A stretch of 45,440 nt of DNA from Blastococcus sp. (GCA_025465355.1 JAODNN010000142.1:1-45440), one strand, 5' to 3'; counted from the first letter of the stretch, positions 29,379 through 38,016 are shown. Notes: generated from the sequence alone by a model not told the origin. Numbers and translations are program-made.

Positions 29379-30359
29379 GTGGAGCAACGGGCGCTGGGGC
29401 GCAGTGGCCTGGTCGTGTCCCGGTTGGGGCTGGGCACCATGAGCTGGGGCCGCGACACCGACGAGGACGAGGCGGCCATGCAGCTGACGGCGTTCGTCGA
29501 CGCCGGCGGCACGCTCGTCGACACCGCGGATGTCTACTGCGATGGCGAGAGCGAGCGCACCCTCGGCCACCTGCTCGCCGACGTCGTCCCCCGGTCGGAC
29601 GTGCTGGTCGCCACCAAGGCGGTCGGCCGCACCACGGCCGGGCCGATGGGGCGGGGAGCCTCCCGTGGGCATCTGCTGGCCGCGCTCGACGCGTCGCTGG
29701 AGCGACTGGGGCTGGACTACGTCGACCTGTGGCAGTTGCACGCCTGGGACGACGTCACTCCGCTCGAGGAGACGCTGGCCGCCGTCGACCTCGCCGTCTC
29801 GTCGGGGCGCGCGCGGTACGTCGGGGTCAGCAACTTCACCGGTTGGCAGACCGCCCAGGCCGCTACCTGGCAGCGCGCGTGGCCGGGCCGCACCCCGCTG
29901 ATCAGCACGCAGGTCGAGTACTCCCTCCTGCAGCGCGGAGTGGAGCGCGAGGTCGTGCCGGCCGCCGAGGCGCTGGGCATGGGAGTGCTCGCCTGGTCGC
30001 CACTCGGCCGGGGGCTGCTGACCGGCAAGTACCGGCACAACACGCCTACCGAGTCCCGCGGGGCATCCCCGCAGTGGCAGGGCTTCATCGACGGGCTCCG
30101 CTCGGCCACGTCCGACCGGATCGTCGAGGCCGTGATCACCGCCGCCGAGGGCCTGGGCACCAGCCCGCTCGCGGTCGCCCTCGCCTGGGTGCGCGACCGC
30201 CCGGGCGTCGTCGCACCGATCGTCGGCGCACGCACCGCGCAGCAGCTCCAGGCGTCCCTGGACGCCGACGGCGTGACGTTGCCCGCCGCGATCCGCACCG
30301 CCCTGGAGGACGTCTCGGCCCCGCCCTTCAGCTACCCCGAGCGCCGCTCGGAACGGTGA
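29379..30359 (+). CDS. Aldo/keto reductase
   Basis: 326 residues, NADPH-dependent (beta/alpha)8 barrel. Catalytic tetrad candidates are Asp and Tyr in TLVDTADVYCDG, Lys in LVATKAVG and His in DLWQLHAWD; VGVSNF and the C-terminal APIVGARTAQQL bind cofactor. The subgroup resembles the actinobacterial AKR5/YhdN-like reductases. GTG 29379 is the start. It is divergent from uppP across 217 bp in which I see nothing specific, and its stop overlaps the next gene's start as GTGA. Confidence 0.88.
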   Translation: MEQRALGRSGLVVSRLGLGTMSWGRDTDEDEAAMQLTAFVDAGGTLVDTADVYCDGESERTLGHLLADVVPRSDVLVATKAVGRTTAGPMGRGASRGHLLAALDASLERLGLDYVDLWQLHAWDDVTPLEETLAAVDLAVSSGRARYVGVSNFTGWQTAQAATWQRAWPGRTPLISTQVEYSLLQRGVEREVVPAAEALGMGVLAWSPLGRGLLTGKYRHNTPTESRGASPQWQGFIDGLRSATSDRIVEAVITAAEGLGTSPLAVALAWVRDRPGVVAPIVGARTAQQLQASLDADGVTLPAAIRTALEDVSAPPFSYPERRSER

Positions 30360-32308
30360 CGGTCATGAGCGCGCCCACAGCCACCGCCGGGCCTGGCGGT
30401 GACCCCGTCTTCACGGCTTTCTGCGCCGCGGGCCTGTGGCCGGGCCTGGGCAAGCGGACGGCGGCCGAGCTGCCGGCCGCCGGGATCAGCACGCCGGACG
30501 GCGTCTCGGCCGACCGGCTCATGAAGCTGCCCCGCGTGGGACGGCAGCGCGCCGAGCGGCTGTTCTCCAGCTTCCTGTCCGCACAACCCACCTACGAGGT
30601 GGTCGGGATCCTCGTCGGGGCAGGCCTGGAAGCGCGGCTCGCCGCCGGGGTGGCCGACGCGCTGGGTCCGGACGCCGCCCGGCGGCTGCGCGACGACCCG
30701 TGGGCCCTGCTCGGCCTCACCGGCGTGAAGCTGGGTGACGCCGACCGGCTGGCGATCGCCGTGCTGACCAATGCCGACCGGCAGGACACCCGCCGCGGCC
30801 GCGCCATCGTCGCGCTGACCCTCCGGACGGCGACCCGCGACGGGCACACCGTGCTTCCCGCGGCCCTGGTCGTGGCCGCCCTCCAGGCGGAGGGGATCAC
30901 CGATCCGGCCGCGGCGATCGTGGCCGCCGTCGACTCCGGGGACGTGCTGGAACACGAGCCTCCGCTCCCGGAGGACCCCGACGACGCGGAGGCCGAGGCC
31001 ATACGCACGTTGTCCCTGGCCCGCTACGGGATGGCCGAGGAGGCGGTGGCCGAAGGCGTCGCCCGCCTGGCGGCCTCCGCCGAGCGGATCGCGGATCCCG
31101 CGTCGGTGCGCTCGGTGGCCAAGGGCCTGGACAAGGCCCAGCAGGCCGCGGTCGCCCAGGTGCTCGGCGCCGGGGTCAGCCTGCTCACCGGTGGCCCGGG
31201 CACCGGCAAGAGCCGGACGGTCGCCGCCGTCGTCGAGCTGTTGCGGGCCAAGGGCACCGACGTCGCACTGGCCGCGCCGACCGGCCGGGCGGCGAAGCGG
31301 CTGGAGGAGCTCACCGATCACCCCGCGGTGACGGTGCACCGGCTGCTGGGCGCGCAGGGCACGTCAGGCGGGTTCGCCCGCAACGAGGAGTGGCCGCTCG
31401 ATGCCGACGTCATCGTCGTGGACGAGGCCTCGATGCTGGACGTCGAGCTGACCGCGGCCCTGCTGGAGGCCTGCCCCGACGGCACGCACCTGCTGCTGGT
31501 GGGCGACCCGGCCCAGCTGCCCTCGATCGGGCCGGGACACGTGCTGGGCGATCTGATCGACTCCGGCGCCGTCCCGGTGACCGAGCTGACCACGCTGTAC
31601 CGGCAGGCCGAGGGTGGCGCCATTGCCCGGCTGGCAACCGCGGTGCGCGGCGGGGAGCTGCCGGTGGTGGACTCCCCTGACCGCGAGGTGGTGGTCGTGC
31701 CGGCCACCGGCAGCGCGGCGGCCTCCCGCCGGGTCGTCCAACTGGTGACCGACTCCATCCCGCGGGCGCTGGGCATCGAGCCGGGGTCCGTCCAGGTCGT
31801 GACGCCGGTCCATCGCGGGCCGGCCGGGACGATCGAGCTCAACAAGGCGCTCAAGGCGGAGCTCAATCCTGGCGACGGGACCGTGTGGGGGTTCGACGTC
31901 GGCGACCGGGTCGTTGCGACCGCCAACCACCTGGACCTGGAGCCCACCGGGTTCGCCAACGGCGAGGTGGGTGTCGTGACCGGCACCGGCGAGGGCTCGA
32001 TCGACGTCGCGTTCGCCTCCGGTCCGGTGACCGTGACCGGGCAGGCGCTGTCGGATCTGCGGCACGGCTGGGCGATCACGGTGCACCGCGCACAGGGCTC
32101 GGAGTGGCCGGGCGTCGTCGTCGTCCTGCCGCCGGAAGCGGGCGGGATGCTGTCGCGGCCGCTGGTCTACACCGCGCTCACCCGGGCGCAGCGGCACCTG
32201 TCGATCGTGCACGCGAGCGGATCGGCCCTGGCGCGGGCCGTGCGCGAGGTCGACGTCCGGCCGCGGCGCACCCGGCTGGCCGCGTTGCTGGCCGACGCGC
32301 ACAGCTGA
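30356..32308 (+). CDS. RecD-like DNA helicase (RecD2/TraA type)
   Basis: 650 residues. Helix-hairpin-helix repeats at the N-terminus (WPGLGKRTAAEL, KLPRVGRQRAERL) are followed by a superfamily 1B helicase core: Walker A GGPGTGKSRTV, APTGRAAKRL, Walker B VIVVDEASML, GDPAQLPSIGPG, a late motif TVHRAQGSEWPGVVVVLP and YTALTRAQ. It is a 5'-3' helicase acting outside RecBCD. It is somewhat short for RecD2. GTG 30356 overlaps the AKR stop as GTGA; ATG 30365 is an alternative. Upstream codons in this frame are antisense to other genes and are not part of it. Confidence 0.9.
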   Translation: MTVMSAPTATAGPGGDPVFTAFCAAGLWPGLGKRTAAELPAAGISTPDGVSADRLMKLPRVGRQRAERLFSSFLSAQPTYEVVGILVGAGLEARLAAGVADALGPDAARRLRDDPWALLGLTGVKLGDADRLAIAVLTNADRQDTRRGRAIVALTLRTATRDGHTVLPAALVVAALQAEGITDPAAAIVAAVDSGDVLEHEPPLPEDPDDAEAEAIRTLSLARYGMAEEAVAEGVARLAASAERIADPASVRSVAKGLDKAQQAAVAQVLGAGVSLLTGGPGTGKSRTVAAVVELLRAKGTDVALAAPTGRAAKRLEELTDHPAVTVHRLLGAQGTSGGFARNEEWPLDADVIVVDEASMLDVELTAALLEACPDGTHLLLVGDPAQLPSIGPGHVLGDLIDSGAVPVTELTTLYRQAEGGAIARLATAVRGGELPVVDSPDREVVVVPATGSAAASRRVVQLVTDSIPRALGIEPGSVQVVTPVHRGPAGTIELNKALKAELNPGDGTVWGFDVGDRVVATANHLDLEPTGFANGEVGVVTGTGEGSIDVAFASGPVTVTGQALSDLRHGWAITVHRAQGSEWPGVVVVLPPEAGGMLSRPLVYTALTRAQRHLSIVHASGSALARAVREVDVRPRRTRLAALLADAHS

Positions 32309-32341
32309 GGAGGACGCGCCGCCTGCGTCCGGATGCGGGGT

Positions 32342-32614
32342 TCAGTCGATGTCGTCGGCCTCGTCGATGCGGACCCCGGTCTCCTGCTCCAGGACGTCGG
32401 CCTCGTCGGCCTCGTGGTTCCCCAGCGGCACGTGGGGAGGACCGACGTCGCGCACCCGCGCGTCCAGCTGCTGCTCGATCGCGTCCGCCTCCGGTACGTC
32501 CTCGGGCGGCGGGGCGGCGTCAGCAGCGGTGACGACGGCGGGTGGGTCGACCTCCTCCTCCTGCTCCATGCGGTCGGCCTCGGGCACCTCGATCGGGATG
32601 TCGGGATCTGTCAC
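32342..32614 (-). CDS. Small acidic protein with three EAD-x-x-EQ repeats
   Basis: 90 residues, very rich in Asp/Glu/Pro and without cysteine. Three copies of a short motif are seen: VPEADRMEQEEEV, VPEADAIEQQLDARV and DEADVLEQETGVRI. Low hydrophobicity suggests disorder. GTG 32614 has a strong GAGGGAGG site 5 nt upstream, which supports expression. It is convergent with the helicase and divergent from the DUF5703 gene. I do not recognise a named family. Confidence 0.7.
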   Translation of the reverse strand: MTDPDIPIEVPEADRMEQEEEVDPPAVVTAADAAPPPEDVPEADAIEQQLDARVRDVGPPHVPLGNHEADEADVLEQETGVRIDEADDID

Positions 32615-32749
32615 GTGGTCCTCCCTCGTCGTGCGACTGGCGGCTCACGGTCCATCCTGCCGTTCGGATCAGGCGCCGGCTGCCCCGGATTCGCCCAGCG
32701 AGGTGACCACCACGTGACCGGACGCCGAACTGCATGCACAATCGGGGCG

Positions 32750-32953
32750 ATGGAGGCGGCCGCGGATTACCAGTACGCGCCGCTGCGGATCCCGCCGGGC
32801 ACGTCCCGGTCCGCAGCGGCGACCATGTTGAGCCTGCAGGCCGAGAACGGTGGCTGGGAACTTGCCCGCCTCCAGCTGCATGCCGACGGCACCCGCAAGG
32901 TGATCCTGCGCCGACGCTCGCGGCTGTCCTATCTTCCGGGTCCGGTCATCTAG
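32750..32953 (+). CDS. DUF5703 family small protein
   Basis: 67 residues. YQYAPLRIPPGTSRSAAATMLSLQAENGGWELARLQLHADG followed by a basic RKVILRRRSR tail is the actinobacterial DUF5703 pattern. It has no known function. It is divergent from the acidic-repeat gene (135 bp apart) and 52 bp upstream of the IclR gene on the same strand. Confidence 0.8.
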   Translation: MEAAADYQYAPLRIPPGTSRSAAATMLSLQAENGGWELARLQLHADGTRKVILRRRSRLSYLPGPVI

Positions 32954-33005
32954 ACGCTGCGCTCAGCGGGCGTCATCGTGTGCTCGACACCGCGAGGGGG
33001 CGGGC

Positions 33006-33755
33006 ATGGGCGCACGACCGACGCTCATCCAGTCGGTACAGCGGGCCCTCCGGCTGCTCGAGGTCATTGCCGAGCACAACGGCCGGGCCCACCCCAAGGA
33101 GATCGCCCGCGCCGCCGGCCTTTCCCTCACCACGACCTACCACCTGCTTCGCACCTGCGCCCATGAAGGGTGGCTGCAGCGCCTGGACGACGGCTCCTAC
33201 GTGCTCGGCCACCGGATCGACCTCGTCCGTGAGCACGGAACCGCGGCCCGAGGTCTCGCTCATGCCCGCCCGGCCCTGGAGTGGCTGCGCGACGAGCTCT
33301 GCGGAGCGGTGTACCTGGCCCGCTACCTCGACGGTGAGATCGTGGTCGCCGAGATCGTGGACAGTGCCCGGGCACCCCGGATCGATCTCTGGGTGGGGAT
33401 CCACGATGCCGGGCACGCCACCGCGCTCGGCAAGTGCATCCTCGGCCAGCTCGCGGCCACCGACCGGGAGGACTACCTGGCCCGGCACCCGCTGCACGAC
33501 CTCACGCCGCGCACCGTGGTCGATCGCCGCCGGCTCCAGCTCCCGCCGCCCGGTGGCATCGCTGTGGACGACGGCGAGTACGCCATCGGAGTCTCCTGCC
33601 TGGCTGCGGCGGTGGTCACGGCCGGCGGTCCACTCGGCGCGGTCGGGGTCGTCAGCGCCCCGACGGTGATGCGGCAGCCGTCCGTCCGGCGGACGCTCCT
33701 GGCCGGCGCCGAGCGGGTGTCGCACGCGCTGACGCTGGGTGTGCCCGCTCCCTGA
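33006..33755 (+). CDS. IclR-family transcriptional regulator
   Basis: 249 residues. A winged helix at about 8-65 (VQRALRLLEVIAEHNGRAHPKEIARAAGLSLTTTYHLLRTC) is followed by the IclR effector domain (ARPALEWLRDELCGAVYLARYLDGEIVV, GHATALGKCILGQL, YAIGVSCLAAAV). These regulators bind small aromatic or carboxylic effectors. The MIP18-type and amidohydrolase genes follow on the same strand after 66 bp, so they are its probable targets. Confidence 0.9.
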   Translation: MGARPTLIQSVQRALRLLEVIAEHNGRAHPKEIARAAGLSLTTTYHLLRTCAHEGWLQRLDDGSYVLGHRIDLVREHGTAARGLAHARPALEWLRDELCGAVYLARYLDGEIVVAEIVDSARAPRIDLWVGIHDAGHATALGKCILGQLAATDREDYLARHPLHDLTPRTVVDRRRLQLPPPGGIAVDDGEYAIGVSCLAAAVVTAGGPLGAVGVVSAPTVMRQPSVRRTLLAGAERVSHALTLGVPAP

Positions 33756-33821
33756 CCGGCAGCGTCACCATCTGAAATCGGGGCCCTGTCCCGGGAGCGG
33801 CGCGGGTCCGACGATGGCCGC

Positions 33822-34193
33822 ATGACCACTTCCGCCGTTCCCGCATGGGCGGTGCGCGCGCTCTCGGACGTGTACGACCCGTGCTGTCGCGAGAAGGGCA
33901 TCTCCGTGGTCGACATGGGGCTGCTCCGGTCGGTCGCCGTCCGCGACGGGCACGCCCGCGTCGAACTGCTGCTCACCTCGGGCTGGTGCCCGTTCGCCAC
34001 GCGCGTGCTCACCGACGTCGAGGACGCGATCCGGACGCAGCCGGGCGTGGACAGCTGCGCGGTCGAGATCGTCTGGGACGAGGCATGGACGACCGATCGG
34101 CTGTCGGAGTCCGCCGTCCGCAAGCTGCGGTTCCTGCCCGACCCGTCGGCCGTCCCCGACCGCGCGGCCTATCTCGCGTCCCACCGGCCCTGA
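33822..34193 (+). CDS. MIP18/DUF59-family metal-sulfur cluster assembly-type protein
   Basis: 123 residues. The DUF59 fold is seen in GISVVDMGLLRSVAVRDGHARVELLLTSGWCPFATRVLTDVEDAI, with the conserved cysteine in WCPF, and an extra CC pair at 21-22. Relatives (PaaD, SufT, MIP18) help insert Fe-S or diiron centres. The amidohydrolase begins 15 bp downstream. From memory, the same pair accompanies soluble diiron monooxygenase operons; no monooxygenase gene is in this window. Confidence 0.8.
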   Translation: MTTSAVPAWAVRALSDVYDPCCREKGISVVDMGLLRSVAVRDGHARVELLLTSGWCPFATRVLTDVEDAIRTQPGVDSCAVEIVWDEAWTTDRLSESAVRKLRFLPDPSAVPDRAAYLASHRP

Positions 34194-34208
34194 ACCGAGG
34201 AGAAGATC

Positions 34209-35219
34209 ATGATCGGCGACGCATTCGTGTTCGACGGGGTCGCCCACCCCTTCAACTTCACGGCGAAGAACGCCTACGGCCCGCCCGGTCAGATGTTCGC
34301 CAACCACCTCTACGCCTTCCACAACGTCCTCACGCCGGAGAACGAGCCGAAGCAGACGGCGGAGGAGTTCCTGAAGGAGTGGACGCCGGCCGACATCCGG
34401 CAGATGGTCTACGAGGAGTCGGACACCGACATGCTCGTGGCGATGCCGCTGCCGCTCACCGACCTCTTCCGCGACGGCCTCTCCCCCTGGGAGACGTGCG
34501 CGGAGCTGGCCACCCGCGACCCGGACCGGACGATGTTCTGGGGCTCGGTGAACCCGCTGGAGGGGCGCCGGGCGCTCGACCTCATGGAGCGGCAGGTCGG
34601 CGAGTTCGGGGCGAAGGCGTTCAAGTTCTACAACGTGCGCTACGACTACGGATCACCGTTCCCCTGGCGCATGGACGACCCGAAGATCGCGTTCCCGGTG
34701 TTCGAGAAGGCGCAGGAACTGGGCATCAACCTGATCGGCGTGCACAAGGGTGTGCCGCTGGGCCCGCAGCCGGTCGAGGCCACGCAGACGTGGGACATGG
34801 ACGGCGCCGCGGCCGCCTTCCCCGACATCAACTTCGTGATCTTCCATGTCGGGCTGCCGTTCATCGACGAGACCTGCTGGCAGCTGATCCGCTTCCCGAA
34901 CCTCTACGCGTCGATCGCCGCGACGATCAACTTCGTCGTGCGCGCGCCGCGGTTGTTCGCCGAGATCCTGGGCAAGCTGCTGTTCTGGTGCGGCGAGGAC
35001 AAGATCATCTACGGGTCGGAGGCGCCGATCTGGCAACCGCAGTGGGCGCTGCAGGCGTTCAAGGACTTCTCCATCCCGCAGGACCTCTGCGACGGCTACG
35101 GCTACCCGCAGCTGACCGACCAGGCCAAGCGGAAGATCCTCGGCGAGAACCTGCTGCGACTGCACGGCATGGACGTCGAGGCGACGAAGGCTCGCCTGGG
35201 GCGGCCCCAGTCGCACTGA
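34209..35219 (+). CDS. Amidohydrolase-family (amidohydro_2) protein
   Basis: 336 residues, TIM-barrel amidohydrolase of the decarboxylase-like branch. The first metal motif is reduced (FDGVAHPFNF, one His where DxHxHP is usual). Later ligands are His in LIGVHKGVP and His in VIFHVGLPF; the last acidic ligand region reads IIYGSEAPIW. It resembles the amidohydrolase encoded beside propane/phenol-type diiron monooxygenases, thought to assist their maturation, rather than a confirmed hydrolase. ATG 34209 has GAGGAGAAG upstream. It forms a two-gene unit with the MIP18 gene. Confidence 0.82.
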   Translation: MIGDAFVFDGVAHPFNFTAKNAYGPPGQMFANHLYAFHNVLTPENEPKQTAEEFLKEWTPADIRQMVYEESDTDMLVAMPLPLTDLFRDGLSPWETCAELATRDPDRTMFWGSVNPLEGRRALDLMERQVGEFGAKAFKFYNVRYDYGSPFPWRMDDPKIAFPVFEKAQELGINLIGVHKGVPLGPQPVEATQTWDMDGAAAAFPDINFVIFHVGLPFIDETCWQLIRFPNLYASIAATINFVVRAPRLFAEILGKLLFWCGEDKIIYGSEAPIWQPQWALQAFKDFSIPQDLCDGYGYPQLTDQAKRKILGENLLRLHGMDVEATKARLGRPQSH

Positions 35220-35225
35220 CGTCCG

Positions 35226-36053
35226 TTACGAGCTCCAGTGAGCCGGCCGGTCGACGGCGACAGGTAGGCATGTCGACATGTCCCCCCGCGCCGCGGTGAC
35301 CTGGGGCTGGGTGAGGAACAGGCAGCCCGTGAGGTCGGCGCCGCGGAGATCGGTGGCACGGAGGTCGGCCCCGAGCAGGTCGGTGTCGCGGAGGTCCGCG
35401 CCGTGCAGGTCTGCCCCGATGAGATAGGCGCCGCGCAGGCTCGCGCCGCGCAGATCCGCGCCGGCCAGCTTCGCGCCCATCAGATCGGCGCCGGCCCGGT
35501 CGCGCGCCCGGCGGGGCAGATCCGCACGCGCCAGCTCGCTCACGCGATGCAGCAGGTCACCCGCCCGACGGCTGTGGGCGGCGATGTCGAGGACGGCGAG
35601 CTCGCCCGGGCCACTCCGGGTGTGCTGCTCCGTCTCGTGCTGCAGCACCCGCGCCTCGTCGTACAGCGGGGCCGCGGCCGGCAGGGTCAGCGCCTCGGCC
35701 AGGTACCAGAGCAGTTCGTGCAGCTGCCGCATTGCGGGCAGGACGGCGAACATCGGGCGGGCGAGCTCCGGCGTCGTCCGCCAGTCCCGGCCCTCGAACG
35801 TGACCTGGGTGAGCTGCTGGCCGGCACCGAAGCAGTCGAACACCGTGCAGCCGGGGAACCCGCGCTCGCGCAGGTCCGCGTGGATCCCGCAGCGGAAATC
35901 GTCCTGCAGGTTCCGGCATGGCTCCCCCGCCGGCTTGTCGACGGCGAAGTCGGCCGAGCGGAAGAACGCGGGCGCGACGCAGCACAGGGCGGCGCACCTC
36001 GAGCAGTCCGCCCGCAGGTGTGCCCTGGCAGCCGCGAGGTCAGTCTCGTTCAG
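35226..36053 (-). CDS. Pentapeptide-repeat protein with cysteine-rich N-terminus, probable CTG start
   Basis: 275 residues. The N-terminal part has a dense cysteine pattern (CSRCAALCC, PCRNL, FRCGIH, GCTVFDCFGAG), suggesting a metal centre. The middle is helical. The C-terminus has about eleven A(D/N)LxG-type repeats (GADLMGAKLAGADLRGASL and on), which form a right-handed beta-helix. No ATG, GTG or TTG lies in frame upstream of the cysteine region; CTG 36053 overlaps the quinone-oxidoreductase stop as CTGA, so it is the likely start. A GTG near 35,845 would remove most cysteines. Function unknown. Confidence 0.78.
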   Translation of the reverse strand: MNETDLAAARAHLRADCSRCAALCCVAPAFFRSADFAVDKPAGEPCRNLQDDFRCGIHADLRERGFPGCTVFDCFGAGQQLTQVTFEGRDWRTTPELARPMFAVLPAMRQLHELLWYLAEALTLPAAAPLYDEARVLQHETEQHTRSGPGELAVLDIAAHSRRAGDLLHRVSELARADLPRRARDRAGADLMGAKLAGADLRGASLRGAYLIGADLHGADLRDTDLLGADLRATDLRGADLTGCLFLTQPQVTAARGDMSTCLPVAVDRPAHWSS

Positions 36054-37006
36054 GGGACGAGCACGACCTTGCCGACGGTGCTGCGGTCGGCCAGCTTGGC
36101 CAGCGCCTGCGGGGCCTGATCGAGGGGCAGCACCTCGCCGACCAGGGGGTCGACGTAGCCCTCCTCGACCAGCCGGGTCAGCTCCTCGTGCACCAGGCCG
36201 ATCCGCGGGGGGTCCATCTTCCGGTAGAGGCCCCAGTGCAGGCCGACGACGCTGTAGTTCTTGACCAGCAGGTGGTTGGCCGGGGCCTCCGGGATGCGGC
36301 CACTCGTGAACCCCACGACGACGATCCGCCCCTCGAAGGCGATGCACTTCCGGGACTTGTCGAACACGTCGCCACCGACCGGGTCGTAGACGACGTCGGC
36401 ACCGTGACCGCCGGTGACCTCCTTGACGATCGGGACGAAATCCTCGGCCGTGTAGTCGATGACGTGGTCGGCCCCGAGCTCGCGGCAGACCTCGACCTTG
36501 CGCGGCCCTCCGGCGGTGGCGATCACCTTGGCGCCGGCGGCCTTGCCGAGCTGGATGGCCGCCGTCCCGACGCCGCCGGCTCCGGCGTGCACCAGCAGCC
36601 ACTCCCCCGCCTGCAGGTTCGCCCGGCGGTGCAGGCCGACGTACCCGGTCTGGTAGGTCAGGAAGAGGGACGCGGCCTTCTCGTCGGAGAGGTCCTCCGG
36701 CGCCGGGAAGGCGCCGTCGGCGTCCATGAGCGCGTACTCGGCGAATGCGCCCGGGCCACCCGACGGCGAGCCGATGACCCGCTGCCCGGTCCCGACGATC
36801 TCGCCGCACAGCTCCACGCCCGGCGTGTAGGGCAGCGGCGGCTTCTCCTGGTACATGCCCATCGCCATGAGGACGTCGGGGAAGTTCAGCGCCGCCGCCC
36901 GCACCTTGACCAGCACCTGGCCCTCGCGCGGTGTCGGCTGCTCGACCTCGTCGAAGCTCATCACCTTCGAGGGGTCGCCGAGTTCGTGTACCCGCCATGC
37001 ACGCAT
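36050..37006 (-). CDS. NADPH:quinone oxidoreductase-family zinc-free MDR
   Basis: 318 residues of the medium-chain dehydrogenase/reductase family. The GroES-like N-terminus has ALNFPDVLMAMGMYQ and PYTPGVELCGEIVG; the Rossmann part has HAGAGGVGTAAIQLGKAAGAKVIAT and GADHVIDYT. The catalytic and structural zinc cysteines of alcohol dehydrogenases are absent, as in quinone oxidoreductases. ATG 37006 starts the conserved MRAWRVHELG; the frame upstream is spurious. A 23-bp dyad lies 60 bp upstream, and the pentapeptide gene overlaps its 3' end. Confidence 0.92.
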   Translation of the reverse strand: MRAWRVHELGDPSKVMSFDEVEQPTPREGQVLVKVRAAALNFPDVLMAMGMYQEKPPLPYTPGVELCGEIVGTGQRVIGSPSGGPGAFAEYALMDADGAFPAPEDLSDEKAASLFLTYQTGYVGLHRRANLQAGEWLLVHAGAGGVGTAAIQLGKAAGAKVIATAGGPRKVEVCRELGADHVIDYTAEDFVPIVKEVTGGHGADVVYDPVGGDVFDKSRKCIAFEGRIVVVGFTSGRIPEAPANHLLVKNYSVVGLHWGLYRKMDPPRIGLVHEELTRLVEEGYVDPLVGEVLPLDQAPQALAKLADRSTVGKVVLVP

Positions 37007-37065
37007 GCCCGCGACCCTGCCAGACGGCGGCACCGCCCGCGCCACCTGCCCGGCCCCTGGCCGCG

Positions 37066-37088
37066 GATGATCAGGTGACCTGATCATC
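37066..37088. promoter_or_regulatory. 23-bp perfect dyad, probable operator of the quinone oxidoreductase gene
   Basis: GATGATCAGGT (37066-37076), a central G, then ACCTGATCATC (37078-37088): eleven base pairs of perfect symmetry around one base. It is centred about 70 bp upstream of the gene's ATG, a usual place for a repressor or activator site. The symmetry is odd-centred, so a dimeric protein binding site is more likely than a hairpin. Confidence 0.65.
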
Positions 37089-37114
37089 GCGCGTCCGAGC
37101 TCACGGCCGACGGC

Positions 37115-37145
37115 GAGCCAGGACGCACGATGGTGAGCCAGGACG
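37115..37145. repeat. Two direct copies of an 11-mer, 20 bp apart
   Basis: GAGCCAGGACG occurs at 37115-37125 and 37135-37145, in the gap between the SDR stop and the quinone-oxidoreductase promoter. The spacing is two helical turns, which would put both copies on one face of the DNA. It may be a tandem regulator site or chance. Confidence 0.35.
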
Positions 37146-37181
37146 ACCTGAGCCGTGGGGCGAGTTCCCGAACCGGCGTCG

Positions 37182-37982
37182 TCAGCGCATGGACGGCGGG
37201 CGCAGCGCGTCGGGGACGACGGCCGTCTCGCCGGACGCCGTCTTCGCGCTCGGCACGCCCTTGAACCGGTACGGGACGGCGCCGATCCCGGGCTGGACGA
37301 TGTAGGCGGCACCCGGCTCACCCGAGGTCCAGGCCGCGACCATCGCGTCGGCGACCTCCTCGGCGGTCAGCACCGGGAACCCGGCCTTCTCGAACTCCTC
37401 GCGGATCGGGTCGATGATCGCGGTGTCGGCGAAGCCCGGGCAGATGGCCGTGATCGAGATGCCGTCGGCGGTCAGCCGCGGGGCCATCGACCGGACGAAC
37501 GCCACCGCCCCGCCCTTGGCCACGCTGTACCCGGGGTCCGTGCTCATCGGGGACAGCCCGGCCAGGGACGCCGTCACCACGACGGCGCCGCCGCCGGCCC
37601 TGCGCAGGGCCGGAAGGGCCGCCTCGGTGCCGTAGACGACGCCGAACAGGTCGATGTCGACCACGCGGAGAAACTCGTCGACGTCGAGGGTGTCGCGGGA
37701 ACTACCCGCGATCCCGGCGTTGAGGAAGGCGGCATCGAGCCGGCCGTGCTCGGCCTCGATCTGTTCGACGACGGCCTTGTTGGCCGCCCGGTCGGTGACG
37801 TCGAGGGCCACGAACGGCGCGCCCAGGTCGGTGGCCACCTGCCGGTTCCGCTCGCTGTCGAGATCGGCGACGACGACGGTGATCCCGAGTGCCCGCAGTT
37901 TCGCGGTGAGGGCGCGACCGAAGCCGCCGGTCCCCCCGGTGATCAGTGCGACGGAACCGGGCGCGGGAGTGGGAGACGTCAC
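37182..37982 (-). CDS. SDR-family oxidoreductase
   Basis: 266 residues, classical SDR. TGGTGGFG binds cofactor, NAGIAG and the catalytic Ser (TASLAGL) and YSVAK are intact, and the PGFADT segment follows. Length and motifs fit an active NAD(P)-dependent dehydrogenase/reductase of unknown substrate. GTG 37982 is the start. The M20 peptidase stop lies 34 bp upstream on the same strand, so both may be co-transcribed. Confidence 0.9.
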   Translation of the reverse strand: MTSPTPAPGSVALITGGTGGFGRALTAKLRALGITVVVADLDSERNRQVATDLGAPFVALDVTDRAANKAVVEQIEAEHGRLDAAFLNAGIAGSSRDTLDVDEFLRVVDIDLFGVVYGTEAALPALRRAGGGAVVVTASLAGLSPMSTDPGYSVAKGGAVAFVRSMAPRLTADGISITAICPGFADTAIIDPIREEFEKAGFPVLTAEEVADAMVAAWTSGEPGAAYIVQPGIGAVPYRFKGVPSAKTASGETAVVPDALRPPSMR

Positions 37983-38016
37983 CCTCGCATCACACCACGC
38001 GGCGAGCGGTGCCGCG

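Noticed and set aside
28712-30355. N-terminal extension of the RecD-like helicase
   Set aside because: The frame is open back to 28,712 but runs antisense to uppP and over the aldo/keto reductase; the HhH region after 30,356 is the natural N-terminus.
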